A stretch of DNA of 64,000 bases from Saccharopolyspora hirsuta (GCF_008630535.1 NZ_VWPH01000002.1:1-64000), one strand, 5' to 3'; shown: positions 10,204 to 19,204, counted from the stretch's first letter. Notes: generated by a model from the letters alone, not told the origin. Numbers and translations are program-made.

Positions 10204-11099
10204 ACGACACCGCAGCGGCAAAGTCGCCGCCGGTGCGGCACGGCGCGCTGGAGCTGCTGCGCGCCGTGCCCGCGGGCGTCTCGCAGGTGTACCTGCAGGA
10301 AAGCGTGCCGGCCGGGATCGCGTTCCTGGTCGCGCTCGCGCTGGCCGGTCCGGAGTTCGCGCTCGCGGGCCTGGTCGGCAGCGCGGTCGGGGTGCTCACC
10401 GCGACCGCGCTGCGCGTGCCCCGGGAGCGAATATCCCAGGGCCTGTTCGGCTTCAACGCCACGCTGGTGGTGCTGGGGACGGTGGCGTCCTTCCAGCCGC
10501 TCGGCCCGGCGTTGCTGGTCGGAATCGCGGGGGCGGTCGTCGCGACGGTGCTGGCGCGCGTCGCGGACCTTCTCCTCACGGTTCCTGCCCGCACCGCCCC
10601 GTTCGTGCTCACCTACTGGCTGATCGTCTACATCGGACACCACTTCGACTGGATCCGCGCGTCGCCGAGCCCGGTGTCGCCGGTGCTCGGGCTGGACGGC
10701 GATCCGCTCGCCCTGTTCAGCGCGGAGGCCGAGGTGTTCCTGATGAGCGGCTGGCTGCCGGGGCTGGTGATGCTGATCGGGCTGGCGATCGTGCGGTTCC
10801 GGCTGGCGGTGGGCGCGTTCTGCGGCGCGGCGGTGGCGCTCGCCGCGGTCGAGCTGCTGCCGCACACCCCGCCGGACGTCGCCAGCGGCGTGTACGGCTT
10901 CAACGCCGCGCTGGTCGTCGTGGGCCTGCTGACCACCGGGCGCACCTGGCGGTCCTGCCTGGTCGCGGTCCCGGCGGTGCTGCTCCTGCAGGGCGGGGTC
11001 GAGGCGCTGGGGCTGGTGCCGACGACGTTCCCGTTCGTGCTGGCGATGTGGACCGCCGACCTGCACCGGCTGCACCGCACCGGGACCGCCCGCCCGTGA
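10200..11099 (+). CDS. Urea transporter (UT family)
   Basis: A 299-residue membrane protein with about ten hydrophobic segments. The internal duplication typical of UT-family urea channels is plain: GLFGFNATLVVLG in the first half and GVYGFNAALVVVG in the second, each the selectivity-filter region of one repeat. GTG 10200 overlaps the ureD stop by 4 bases, so the transporter is translationally coupled to the urease accessory genes and presumably supplies urea to the enzyme. A preceding hydrophilic leader of about 15 residues is short. Confidence 0.88.
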   Translation: MNDTAAAKSPPVRHGALELLRAVPAGVSQVYLQESVPAGIAFLVALALAGPEFALAGLVGSAVGVLTATALRVPRERISQGLFGFNATLVVLGTVASFQPLGPALLVGIAGAVVATVLARVADLLLTVPARTAPFVLTYWLIVYIGHHFDWIRASPSPVSPVLGLDGDPLALFSAEAEVFLMSGWLPGLVMLIGLAIVRFRLAVGAFCGAAVALAAVELLPHTPPDVASGVYGFNAALVVVGLLTTGRTWRSCLVAVPAVLLLQGGVEALGLVPTTFPFVLAMWTADLHRLHRTGTARP

Positions 11100-11406
11100 T
11101 CCCGCCGGATCGCGGGCCTGGTTTGCGGCGCTCTGGCCGGTATGGTCTTTGCGCACGGTTGGTGGTGTTTCACGAGGAAGGGTGACCGGCTCGCGTCCGA
11201 ACGGGTGTGGGAACGATCACTGCATCGGTTGCGGAATCGATTGCGAAGCACCGCCGATTCGGCGTCCGTTCCGATCCCGTTTACCGTCGTACGTGGCTGG
11301 CGCCACCTGGTCCTGTCGCGCCGGCCGGTCCAACCCGTACCGTCCGGCTCGCGCAGCCGGAGAAGTTCGAGTCGTGCCGCTGCCGGGCGAGTCAGGGAGG
11401 AAGAGG
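11100..11406 (+). other. Gap before pdxH; no gene seen
   Basis: Three hundred bases with no convincing ORF. A TATGGT hexamer at about 11140 could be a -10 element, but no good -35 is placed. The distal part runs directly into the pdxH ribosome site (GGGAGG). Confidence 0.35.
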
Positions 11407-12060
11407 ATGTCGGAGGCCAACGTCGCGCTGCCGTCGATGCGGGTGTCATACGAGGCCGGAGCGCTGGACGAGTCCTCGCTCGCGGCCACCTGGCACGAGC
11501 AGCTGCAGCTGTGGTTCGACGAAGCCGTGCAGGCCGACCTGGTCGAGCCGAACGCGATGGTGCTGGCCACTGCCGACGCCGACGGGATCCCGTCCTCGCG
11601 CACGGTCCTGTGCAAGGGCTTCGACGAGCGGGGCGTGGTGTTCTTCACCAACTACACCTCGGCCAAGAGCCACGACCTGAAGTCCACCCGGGTCGCCGCG
11701 GCCACGTTCCCGTGGCTGGGCCTGCAGCGCCAGGTCAACGTGCGCGGCACCGTGGAGAAGGTGTCCCCGGCCGAGACCGCGGAGTACTGGGAGGTCCGCC
11801 CGCGCGGCTCGCAGCTCGGCGCCTGGGCGTCGCCGCAGTCCCGGGTAGTGGCCAACCGGGATGCGCTGAAGTCCTCGCTGAGCGGCATCGAGCGCCGGTT
11901 CGCCGACGCGGAGAAGGTTCCGGTGCCGCCGCACTGGGGCGGCTGGCGGATCCGGCCGGACTCGGTGGAGTTCTGGCAGGGCCGCCCGGACCGCCTCCAC
12001 GACCGGCTCCGCTTCCGCCGCACCGACGCGTCCTGGACGGTCGAGCGCCTCGCCCCGTGA
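11407..12060 (+). CDS. pdxH: Pyridoxamine/pyridoxine 5'-phosphate oxidase
   Basis: PdxH, 217 residues, is an FMN enzyme making pyridoxal 5'-phosphate from PNP or PMP. Diagnostic segments: NAMVLATADADGIPSSRTVLCKGF (in part; FMN binding), FFTNYTSAKSHDL, PRGSQLGAWASPQS, and the C-terminal WGGWRIRPDSVEFWQGRPDR, which binds substrate. The ATG at 11407 follows GGGAGG by 5 bases; the 86 extra codons open upstream have no family similarity. Confidence 0.95.
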   Translation: MSEANVALPSMRVSYEAGALDESSLAATWHEQLQLWFDEAVQADLVEPNAMVLATADADGIPSSRTVLCKGFDERGVVFFTNYTSAKSHDLKSTRVAAATFPWLGLQRQVNVRGTVEKVSPAETAEYWEVRPRGSQLGAWASPQSRVVANRDALKSSLSGIERRFADAEKVPVPPHWGGWRIRPDSVEFWQGRPDRLHDRLRFRRTDASWTVERLAP

Positions 12061-12206
12061 TCGCCCGTCCCGGCTCCGCGCGCGGCAGGGGTTTTCGCCG
12101 TTCCGGTGGTCGGGGTTGGCGGAGCGGTCGTTGCTCGGTCGGGGATTCGCTCGTTCGGCCCGCGTTGCTGGTTGACTTCGGTCACACGGCGGTTTTTTCG
12201 AGTGCT

Positions 12207-12230
12207 GTTAGGGGTGCTAACGGCTAGGCT
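12207..12230 (+). promoter_or_regulatory. Inverted repeat and -10 element before the MFS gene
   Basis: GTTAG (12207-12211) and CTAAC (12217-12221) are inverted around five bases, and TAGGCT (12225-12230) resembles an actinobacterial -10. That would place transcription start at or within a few bases of the GTG at 12240, giving a leaderless mRNA and an operator overlapping the promoter. The arms recall but do not match an iron-box (GTTAG-N-CTAAC). Confidence 0.4.
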
Positions 12231-12239
12231 CTGGCTCTC

Positions 12240-13538
12240 GTGCGGCCCAGCAGCGGAACTCCGACAGCGAACCGTCGATCCTTGAAGTCCCTGCTGAGCA
12301 AGGTCTTCCTGGACACCCGGCCGCTGCAGTACCCGGCCTACCGCCGGTTGTGGCTGTCCAACATCGTCACCTCCGTGGGCGCGCAGTTCGCCGCCGTCGC
12401 GGTGCCCAAGCAGCTCTACGACATCACCGGCTCGTCCGCCTACGTCGGCCTCGCCGGGATCTTCGGCCTGGTGCCGCTGCTGGTGTTCGGGCTGTGGGGC
12501 GGTGCGATCGCCGACACCGTCGACCGCCGCCGACTGCTGCTGGTCACCAACGGCGGCTTGGCGATCACCTCCGTCCTGCTGTGGCTGGTCGCCGCCTCCG
12601 GCATCCGGTCGGTGTGGCTGGTGCTGGTGCTCTTCGCCGCGCAGCAGACGTTCTTCGCGGTCAACATGCCCACCCGCGGCGCCGCCATCGCCCGGCTGAT
12701 CCCGGCGCACCTGCTGCCGTCCGCGCAGGCGCTGGGCAGCACCGTGTTCCAGCTCGGGTCGATCGCCGGGCCGCTGCTGGCGGGCGTGCTGCTGCCGGTG
12801 GCCGGGCTCTCGCTGCTGTACCTGGTCGACGCGGTGGCGCTGTGCGCCGCGCTCTGGGCGGTGCTCCGGCTGCCGCCGCTGCCGCCGCAGGAAGGCGCGC
12901 CGAAGAAGGCCGGTCTGCGCACCGTGCTGGACGGGTTCCGCTACCTGGCCCTGCACTCCGTGCTGCTGGCGTCGTTCGTGCTGGACATCGTCGCGATGGT
13001 GTTCGGCATGCCGCGCGCGCTGTTCCCGGAGATGGCCGAGCGGACCTTCGGCGACCCGCCGGGCGGCGGGGCCTCGCTGGGGTGGCTGTTCGCCGCGATC
13101 CCGCTCGGCGCGTTCGTCTTCGGCGTGTTCTCCGGGTGGCTGCACCGGATCGCCCGGCACGGCGTGGGCGTCACGGTGGCCGTGATCGCCTGGGGCTTCG
13201 CGGTGATCGGCTTCGGGCTGGCGGACTCGCTCTGGCTGGCGGTGCTCTTCCTGGCGCTGGGCGGCGGGGCGGACCTGGTGAGCGCGGTCTACCGCAGCTC
13301 GATCATGCAGGCGGCGGCGACCGACGAGATGCGCGGGCGCGTCCAGGGCGTGTTCACCGTGGTCGTGGCCGGTGGGCCGAGGCTGGCGGACACGGTGCAC
13401 GGCCTGGCCGGTGCCGCGGTGGGCACCACGACGTCGGTGGTGGCCGGTGGGGTGCTGGTGGTCGTCGGCGCGGTGGTCTCGGCGGCCCTGCTGCCCGCCT
13501 TCTGGCGGTACCGCGCCCCCACTTCCGACGACGGCTGA
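12240..13538 (+). CDS. MFS exporter (EntS/MFS_3 type)
   Basis: A 432-residue twelve-helix transporter. The N-terminal FLDTRPLQYPAYRRLWLSN and the loop GGAIADTVDRRRLLLVTN are typical of the MFS_3 group, which includes enterobactin exporter EntS, and YRSSIMQAAATDEMRGRVQG lies in the second half. The substrate cannot be read from sequence. The GTG at 12240 has no ribosome site, in keeping with a leaderless transcript. Transcribed alone. Confidence 0.8.
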   Translation: MRPSSGTPTANRRSLKSLLSKVFLDTRPLQYPAYRRLWLSNIVTSVGAQFAAVAVPKQLYDITGSSAYVGLAGIFGLVPLLVFGLWGGAIADTVDRRRLLLVTNGGLAITSVLLWLVAASGIRSVWLVLVLFAAQQTFFAVNMPTRGAAIARLIPAHLLPSAQALGSTVFQLGSIAGPLLAGVLLPVAGLSLLYLVDAVALCAALWAVLRLPPLPPQEGAPKKAGLRTVLDGFRYLALHSVLLASFVLDIVAMVFGMPRALFPEMAERTFGDPPGGGASLGWLFAAIPLGAFVFGVFSGWLHRIARHGVGVTVAVIAWGFAVIGFGLADSLWLAVLFLALGGGADLVSAVYRSSIMQAAATDEMRGRVQGVFTVVVAGGPRLADTVHGLAGAAVGTTTSVVAGGVLVVVGAVVSAALLPAFWRYRAPTSDDG

Positions 13539-13642
13539 GCTCCCGGATTGTGCAGTTCGCCACGCCTACCCCGCTCGGTGCAGTGCGGTTCGACCAGGGG
13601 TGGGCAGACGGGCCTCCGAACCACCCTGCACACTTTCCAGCT

Positions 13643-15043
13643 ATGGCCAACGAAACGACCGTGAACGACAACGCGCCCGGCGGTGCGCAGGAGCCTGGCC
13701 TCAAGAAGGTGATGGGCCCGAAACTGCTGCTCTTCTTCGTGGTCGGGGACATCCTCGGGACCACGATCTACTCGTTGACCGGCAAGGTCGCCGGCAAGGT
13801 CGGCGGCGCGCTGTGGGTTCCCTTCCTGGTCGCGTTCGTGGTCGCCTTCCTGACTGCGTTCAGCTACCTGGAGCTGGTCGGGAAGTACCCCAAGGCGGGC
13901 GGCGCCCCGCTGTACGTGCACAAGGCGTTCGGCGTGCACTTCCTGACCTTCATCATCGCCTTCGCGGTGATGTGCTCGGGCATCACTTCCGCCTCGTCGG
14001 CCGCGCAGGCCTTCAGCGGTGACTACCTGGAGGCCATCGTCGGCGAGGGCATCGCCCCGTGGGCCTGGGTGGTGGCGATCGGCTTCCTGCTGCTGCTGGC
14101 CGCGGTCAACTTCCGGGGCGTCGGCGAGTCGGTGAAGATGAACGTGGTGCTGACCTGCGTGGAGCTCACCGGGTTGGCCATCGTCATCTTCTTCGGCCTC
14201 TTCGCGCTGGTCTCCGGCACGCACAGCGCCGACGTCGACCCGGACCCGAGCCGGTTGCTGGAGTTCAACACCGACTCCACGCCGCTGGTCGCGATCACCT
14301 CGGCGACCGCGCTGGCCTTCTTCGCGATGGTGGGCTTCGAGGACTCGGTGAACATGGCCGAGGAGACCAAGAACCCGACCAAGACCTTCCCCCGCGCCCT
14401 GCTGCTGGGCATGGCCATCACCGCCTCGATCTACCTGGTGATCGCGCTGATCACCTCGACGCTGGTGCCCACGGACAAGCTGGCCGAGTCCGACGGCCCG
14501 CTGCTGCTGGTCGTGCAGGCCGCCGCCCCGTGGTTCCCGCCGATCCTGTTCTCGCTGATCGCGCTGTTCGCGGTGACCAACACCGCGCTGATCAACATGC
14601 TGATGGCCAGCCGCCTGGTCTACGGCATGTCGCAGGAGAACATCGTCCCGAAGCAGTTCGGCCTGGTGCACCGCACCCGCCGCACCCCGTGGGTGTCGAT
14701 CCTGTTCACCAGCCTCATCGCGGTGGTCCTGGTGAGCTCGCTGGAGATCTCCGACCTGGGCAGCACCACCTCGCTGCTGCTGCTGGTGGTGTTCGCGGTG
14801 GTCAACGTGGCGGTCCTGGTCCTGCGCAAGGACAAGGTCGAGCACGAGCACTTCAAGGCGCCCACCTGGGTCCCCGTGCTGGGCGCGCTGACCTGCGCGT
14901 TCTTCGCCAGCCCGCTGTCCGGGCGACCGGCCACGGAGTACATCATCGCCGGGATCCTGCTGGGCATCGGCGTGATCTTCTGGGGCATTAACTTCCTGTT
15001 CGGCGGCCAGAAGGAGTTCGACGCCGCCAAGCTGGGGAAGTGA
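13643..15043 (+). CDS. Amino-acid permease (APC superfamily)
   Basis: A 466-residue membrane protein with about twelve helices. Helix 1 has GDILGTTIYSLTGKVAGKVGG, the unwound substrate-binding motif of APC transporters, and AMVGFEDSVNMAEETKNPTKTFPRA (in part) is the conserved helix 6 to loop region. The substrate is probably an amino acid or amine. It starts at ATG 13643, and a strong terminator follows directly. Confidence 0.88.
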   Translation: MANETTVNDNAPGGAQEPGLKKVMGPKLLLFFVVGDILGTTIYSLTGKVAGKVGGALWVPFLVAFVVAFLTAFSYLELVGKYPKAGGAPLYVHKAFGVHFLTFIIAFAVMCSGITSASSAAQAFSGDYLEAIVGEGIAPWAWVVAIGFLLLLAAVNFRGVGESVKMNVVLTCVELTGLAIVIFFGLFALVSGTHSADVDPDPSRLLEFNTDSTPLVAITSATALAFFAMVGFEDSVNMAEETKNPTKTFPRALLLGMAITASIYLVIALITSTLVPTDKLAESDGPLLLVVQAAAPWFPPILFSLIALFAVTNTALINMLMASRLVYGMSQENIVPKQFGLVHRTRRTPWVSILFTSLIAVVLVSSLEISDLGSTTSLLLLVVFAVVNVAVLVLRKDKVEHEHFKAPTWVPVLGALTCAFFASPLSGRPATEYIIAGILLGIGVIFWGINFLFGGQKEFDAAKLGK

Positions 15044-15056
15044 CCCCCTGAGCGGG

Positions 15057-15091
15057 AGCCCCTCGTGCCGGAACCAGCGGCACGAGGGGCT
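15057..15091 (+). terminator. Terminator after the permease gene
   Basis: A perfect 14-bp stem (15057-15070 with 15078-15091) with loop GAACCAG, followed by TTCCTGCTTCT. Confidence 0.85.
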
Positions 15092-15136
15092 TCCTGCTTC
15101 TAGAAGCCTGTGGGTGGTTGCGTTGCTCAGGTGGTC

Positions 15137-15300
15137 GCTTGGCGGAACCTGAGCGCGTCCCCGGACTGCGGGTGCCCCTCCTGATGTATGTCCAATGCAC
15201 GGCGGAGGGGCCGTCCTCGCCGGGAAACCGCTCAGAACCCGCCGGTGGTCACCCTGCATGACTACTCGAAGCGGCTGGCGCCGCTTGCACAAGCGAGGAC
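15137..15300 (+). repeat. Family C structured repeat, copy C1
   Basis: Stem P1 pairs CTGAGCG (15149-15155) with CGCTCAG (15229-15235) and CCCGG (15160-15164) with CCGGG (15220-15224). Stem P2 pairs CCCCTCC (15175-15181) with GGAGGGG (15204-15210) around the conserved TGTATGTCCAATGCACGGC. Stem P3 pairs AAGCGGC (15269-15275) with GCCGCTT (15280-15286). All three stems differ in sequence from other copies but stay paired. Confidence 0.8.
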
Positions 15301-15330
15301 GGCTTCGCCGACAGGCTCTAAGGTGGCCTG

Positions 15331-16251
15331 GTGCACGAACCTGTTCCCGCGACCGGTCGGCAGTTCGAGATCTCGTCCGGTCCGATGCGCGCTGTGGTCA
15401 CCGAGGTGGGGGCGGCCCTGCGGGCCTTCGACGTCGACGGGGTGCCGCACGTCGAGACCTACGACCCGGACCGGCTGCCGCCGGGCGGCGCGGGTGCGGT
15501 GCTGGTGCCCTGGCCGAACCGCGTGGCGGACGGGCAGTGGGTGCTCGACGGGGAACCGCAGCAGCTCCCGCTGACCGAACCCGCGCGGCACAACGCGATC
15601 CACGGCCTGCTGCGGCACACCGCGTGGACCGTGGTCGAGCACGCCGAGTCCACAGTGGTCCTGCAGGCGATGGTGGCCGCGCAGCCGGGGTGGCCGGTGC
15701 CGCTGCTGACGTCGGTCGGCTACTCCGTGGGTGCTGGCGGGCTCACCGTGACGCACACGATGGAGAACCTGGGGTCGCGGGCCACGCCCTTCGGGCTCGG
15801 CGTGCACCCGTACCCGCGCGCGGGTGCTGCGGCGACCGACGACTGCTCGCTCCGGCTGTCGGCGTCGACGCTGCTGCCGGTGGACGCCGACCGGATGGTC
15901 CCGGTGCGCCCGCCGCGCGCGCTGCAGGGCGACGAGCTCGACTTCCGCACCGGGCGCCCGCTGGCCGGGCTGCTGCTGGACACCGCCTTCGGCGGCGCGG
16001 CCCCGGCGCCCGGCGACGAGTTCGTCCGGCACACCCTCACCGGTCCGGACGGCAGCGGCGTCCAGCTGTGGGCGGACCCGGTGTTCAAGTGGGTGCAGGT
16101 CTACACGCCCGACGACTTCCCCGGGCGCGGCCGCGCGATCGCGATCGAACCGATGACCTGCCCGCCGAACGCCCTCAACACCGGCACCGACCTGCTGACC
16201 CTCCACCCCGGCGAGACCTGGATCGCCCACTGGGGCCTCAGCCCGGTCTGA
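15331..16251 (+). CDS. Aldose 1-epimerase family protein
   Basis: A 306-residue galactose-mutarotase-like protein that interconverts alpha and beta sugar anomers. NAIHGLLRHTAW holds the first catalytic histidine, HPYPR the second, and AIEPMTCPPNALN the catalytic glutamate region. It starts at GTG 15331 with no clear ribosome site, about 30 bases after copy C1, so transcription from within or across the repeat is likely. The specific sugar is unknown. Confidence 0.85.
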   Translation: MHEPVPATGRQFEISSGPMRAVVTEVGAALRAFDVDGVPHVETYDPDRLPPGGAGAVLVPWPNRVADGQWVLDGEPQQLPLTEPARHNAIHGLLRHTAWTVVEHAESTVVLQAMVAAQPGWPVPLLTSVGYSVGAGGLTVTHTMENLGSRATPFGLGVHPYPRAGAAATDDCSLRLSASTLLPVDADRMVPVRPPRALQGDELDFRTGRPLAGLLLDTAFGGAAPAPGDEFVRHTLTGPDGSGVQLWADPVFKWVQVYTPDDFPGRGRAIAIEPMTCPPNALNTGTDLLTLHPGETWIAHWGLSPV

Positions 16252-16286
16252 GCCGGTGCCCGGACTGCGATCAGGTTTTGCCTGGT

Positions 16287-16340
16287 GCGGTCCCGTGAGC
16301 ATGTGGTGGGGCTATGGCACCAGAAGGTGCTCACGGGCCG
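16287..16340. terminator. Hairpin between convergent epimerase and acyl-CoA dehydrogenase genes
   Basis: CCCGTGAGCA (16292-16301) pairs with TGCTCACGGG (16328-16337), with GCGG/CCGC extending the base. It is symmetrical and could end transcripts from both sides; there is no long T run. Confidence 0.6.
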
Positions 16341-16369
16341 CCTGCGCAACGTGAGGCGGGCTCCCCACC

Positions 16370-17521
16370 TCAGGCCGATCCCTGCTTCAAGCCTCGGGCG
16401 ATGAGCATGCGCTGGATCTGGTTGGTGCCCTCGAAGATCTGGAGGATCTTGGCCTCGCGCATGTAGCGCTCCGCCGGGAAGTCCCTGGTGTAGCCCGCTC
16501 CGCCGAGGACCTGGACGGCGTCGGTGGTCACCTTCATCGCCGCGTCCGTCGCCACCAGCTTCGCCACCGACGCCTGCTGGCCGAAGGGCAGGCCCGCGTC
16601 GCGGCGGCGGGCCCCGTCGAGGTAGCTCGCGCGGGCCGACTGCACCGCCGCCGCCATGTCGGCGAGCAGGAACTCCAGGCCCTGGAACTCGATGATCGGC
16701 CGCCCGAACTGGGTCCGCTGCTTGGCGTAGTCCACCGCCAGGTCCAGGGCGGCCTGGGCCAGTCCGACCGCGCAGGCGGCGATGCCCAGCCGACCGGAGT
16801 CCAGGGCGCAGAGCGCGATCTTCAGGCCGTCGCCCTCCTCGCCGATGAGCCGGTCCGCGGGGACCCGGGCGTCCTCGAAGTACAGCGGCGTGGTGGGCGA
16901 GCCGGTCAGGCCCATCTTGTGCTCCGGCGGGCCTGCCGAGAGCCCCGAGGTCGATCCGTCGACGAGGAAGCAGCTGATGCCGCGCGGGCCGTCGTCGGAG
17001 GTGCGGGCCATGAGCGTGTAGAAGTCCGCGACGTTGCCGTGCGTGATCCACGCCTTGGCGCCGGTGACGGCGTAGGCGTCCTCCTCGCGCACAGCACGCG
17101 TGCTCAGCGAGGCCGCGTCAGAACCCGCGTGCGGCTCGGAGAGCGCGTAGGCGCCGAGCAGGTCGCCGCCGAGCATGTCCGGCAGCCAGCGGGAGCGCTG
17201 TTCCGGGGTGCCGAAGTGGGCCAGCGGGAAGCAGCTCATGGTGTGCACCGACAGGCCGACGCCGACGGTCATCCACGCGCTGCTCAGCTCCTCCAGCACC
17301 TGGAGGTAGACCTCGTACGGCTGCGCGCCGCCGCCGTGCTCCTCGGCGTAGGGCAGGCCGAGGAAGCCCGACTCGCCGAGCAGGCGGAAGACGTCGCGCG
17401 GGAACTTCTCCGCGGCCTCGTCACCAGCGGCGCGCGCGGCGAGCTCGTCGCGGGCGATCTCCCTGGTCAGCGCGAGCAGATCGGTGGCCTCGGGGGTGGG
17501 GAGCAGGCGTTGGACGGACAT
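16370..17521 (-). CDS. Acyl-CoA dehydrogenase
   Basis: A 383-residue FAD enzyme catalysing alpha,beta-dehydrogenation of an acyl-CoA. AYALSEPHAGSDAAS and WITHGNVADFYTLMART are the flavin-binding signature, and the catalytic glutamate sits in the C-terminal LQIFEGTNQIQRM. YAKQRTQFGRPI is also canonical. The length fits short- or medium-chain and branched-chain dehydrogenases. It is divergent from the TetR gene at 17664 with three repeated operator-like sites between them, so that repressor is the likely regulator. Confidence 0.9.
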   Translation of the reverse strand: MSVQRLLPTPEATDLLALTREIARDELAARAAGDEAAEKFPRDVFRLLGESGFLGLPYAEEHGGGAQPYEVYLQVLEELSSAWMTVGVGLSVHTMSCFPLAHFGTPEQRSRWLPDMLGGDLLGAYALSEPHAGSDAASLSTRAVREEDAYAVTGAKAWITHGNVADFYTLMARTSDDGPRGISCFLVDGSTSGLSAGPPEHKMGLTGSPTTPLYFEDARVPADRLIGEEGDGLKIALCALDSGRLGIAACAVGLAQAALDLAVDYAKQRTQFGRPIIEFQGLEFLLADMAAAVQSARASYLDGARRRDAGLPFGQQASVAKLVATDAAMKVTTDAVQVLGGAGYTRDFPAERYMREAKILQIFEGTNQIQRMLIARGLKQGSA

Positions 17522-17561
17522 GGCGGATCGCGCTCCTGATGCCGGTGTGACAACTGCCGGT

Positions 17562-17601
17562 AGTACTGTCGCCAGTACTGTAGGACGTACTTCAGTACTG
17601 T
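17562..17601. promoter_or_regulatory. Three AGTACTGT repeats in divergent promoter
   Basis: AGTACTGT occurs at 17562-17569, 17574-17581 and 17594-17601; AGTACT is itself palindromic, and a related ACGTACT lies between. They sit between the divergent acyl-CoA dehydrogenase and TetR genes, the usual place for a TetR operator. Confidence 0.65.
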
Positions 17602-17663
17602 GGAAGTCTCAGCGGGGGAGAACCCGCACAACCACCCGAGAGCCCTGTGGCAGGCTTCCAGCG

Positions 17664-18275
17664 ATGACCACCTCCCAAAGCCGCCGACCGGCCAACGCGC
17701 GGCGGGCCGAGCTGCTGGACCAGCTGCGCGACCTGTTCCTCGCGGAAGGGTTCGCGCACTTCACGCTCGACGACCTGGTGGCCCGGCTGCACTGCTCGAA
17801 GTCGACGCTGTACACGCTGGCCAGCAGCAAGGAGCAGCTCGCCGTCCGCGTGGTGGCGCACTACTTCAAGTGTGCGACCCGGAGCATCGAGCAGCGGGTC
17901 GAAGCGGTCCCCGACGTGCGGGAGAAGGTCCGGGTCTACCTGGACGCCGCGGCGGAAGCGCTGCGCCCGGCGTCCCGGGAGTTCATCGACGACATGGCCG
18001 CCAACCTGTCCACCCGCGCCACCTACGAGGCCAACGCGCACGCCGCCGCCGACCGCATCCGCGGCTTCATCGGCGAGGGCGTGCGGCAGGGCGTGTTCCG
18101 GGAGGTGCACGCGGGATTCGTCGGCGAGCTGGTCGGCCACGCCATCGCAGGCATCCAGCGCGGTGAGATCGGCGAGCGGACCGGGCTCTCGGACGCGGCC
18201 GCGTTCGCCGAGCTCTCGCAGTTCCTGCTCGGCGGACTCGCCGCCGCGCCGGAGAGAACCGAGGAGGAGAAGTGA
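17664..18275 (+). CDS. TetR-family regulator
   Basis: A 203-residue one-component repressor. The N-terminal HTH reads FTLDDLVARLHCSKSTLYTLASSKEQL (in part), with the typical recognition helix around residues 40-48; the rest is a helical ligand-binding domain. The start ATG 17664 is chosen because homologous sequence begins there. It overlaps the kinase gene by GTGA and is divergent from the acyl-CoA dehydrogenase gene, so it probably responds to an acyl-CoA or related lipid signal; this is inference. Confidence 0.85.
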   Translation: MTTSQSRRPANARRAELLDQLRDLFLAEGFAHFTLDDLVARLHCSKSTLYTLASSKEQLAVRVVAHYFKCATRSIEQRVEAVPDVREKVRVYLDAAAEALRPASREFIDDMAANLSTRATYEANAHAAADRIRGFIGEGVRQGVFREVHAGFVGELVGHAIAGIQRGEIGERTGLSDAAAFAELSQFLLGGLAAAPERTEEEK

Positions 18276-19204
18276 TCGTCATCGGCGGTGAGGCCCTGGT
18301 CGACCTCGTCCCGGACCCCGCCACGGGGGAGGGCGAGCTCGGGCCGCTGCACCCGCTGCTGGGCGGCGGGCCGTACAACGTGGCCATCGCCCTGGGGCGG
18401 CTCGGCGTCCCGGCCGCGTTCTACGCCAAGGTGTCCACCGACCAGTTCGGGGACAAGCTGGTCGAGCGGCTGCTGGCCTCCGACGTCGACGTCGAGCTGG
18501 TGCAGCGCGGCCCGGAGCCGACGACGCTCGCCGTCGTCGGGCTCGCCGAGGACGGCTCGGCGCGGTACAGCTTCCACACCGAGGGCACCGCGACCCGCTT
18601 CGTCACCGCGCGGGAGCTGCCCGAGCGCACCACCGCGCTCTGCCTGGGCACCCTCGGCATGGTGCTGGAACCCGGCGCCTCGGTGTACGAGGAGGCGCTG
18701 TTCCGGGAAGCCGGGCGCGGCCGGTTCATCGCGCTGGACCCGAACATCCGCGCCGACCTGATCACCGACGCCGACGCCTACCGGGCCCGGTTCCGCTCCT
18801 GGCTGCCCTCGGTGGGGCTGCTGAAGGTCTCCGACGACGACGCCGAATGGCTCGCCGACGGCGGCGACGTGCTCGCCGCGGCCCGCGACTGGCAGCGCCA
18901 GGGCCCGGCCGCGGTGGTGCTGACCCGCGGCGCGGACGGGCTGACCGCGGTGACCGCCGACGGCGAGGTCACCGTGCCGGGTGAACGAGTGGAGGTGGCC
19001 GACACCATCGGCGCGGGCGACACCGTGCAGGCCGCGCTGCTGGCGTGGCTGCACCGCAACGACGCGCTCTCCGCCGCGGGCGTGCGCGGGCTCGACCGCG
19101 AGCAGTGGGAGCGGGCGCTGCGGTTCGCCGCGGCCGCCGCCGCGATCACCGTGTCCCGGCCGGGCGCCGAACCGCCGTGGATCGGCGAGCTGCCGACCGA
19201 TTGA
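18272..19204 (+). CDS. PfkB-family sugar kinase (fructokinase-like)
   Basis: A 310-residue ribokinase-superfamily protein. The N-terminal GGEALVDLVPD and GGGPYNVAIALGRLG motifs resemble fructokinases, and the catalytic/anion-hole motif TIGAGDTVQAALLAWL is near residue 250, with the base aspartate in GAGD. It starts with GTG overlapping the TetR stop codon by 4 bases, so the two are co-translated, an odd pairing of a lipid-type regulator with a sugar kinase. Confidence 0.85.
   Translation: MIVIGGEALVDLVPDPATGEGELGPLHPLLGGGPYNVAIALGRLGVPAAFYAKVSTDQFGDKLVERLLASDVDVELVQRGPEPTTLAVVGLAEDGSARYSFHTEGTATRFVTARELPERTTALCLGTLGMVLEPGASVYEEALFREAGRGRFIALDPNIRADLITDADAYRARFRSWLPSVGLLKVSDDDAEWLADGGDVLAAARDWQRQGPAAVVLTRGADGLTAVTADGEVTVPGERVEVADTIGAGDTVQAALLAWLHRNDALSAAGVRGLDREQWERALRFAAAAAAITVSRPGAEPPWIGELPTD

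Noticed and set aside
12207-12221. Canonical IdeR iron box
   Set aside because: The arms GTTAG and CTAAC are five bases apart instead of one, so the palindrome does not fit the IdeR consensus.
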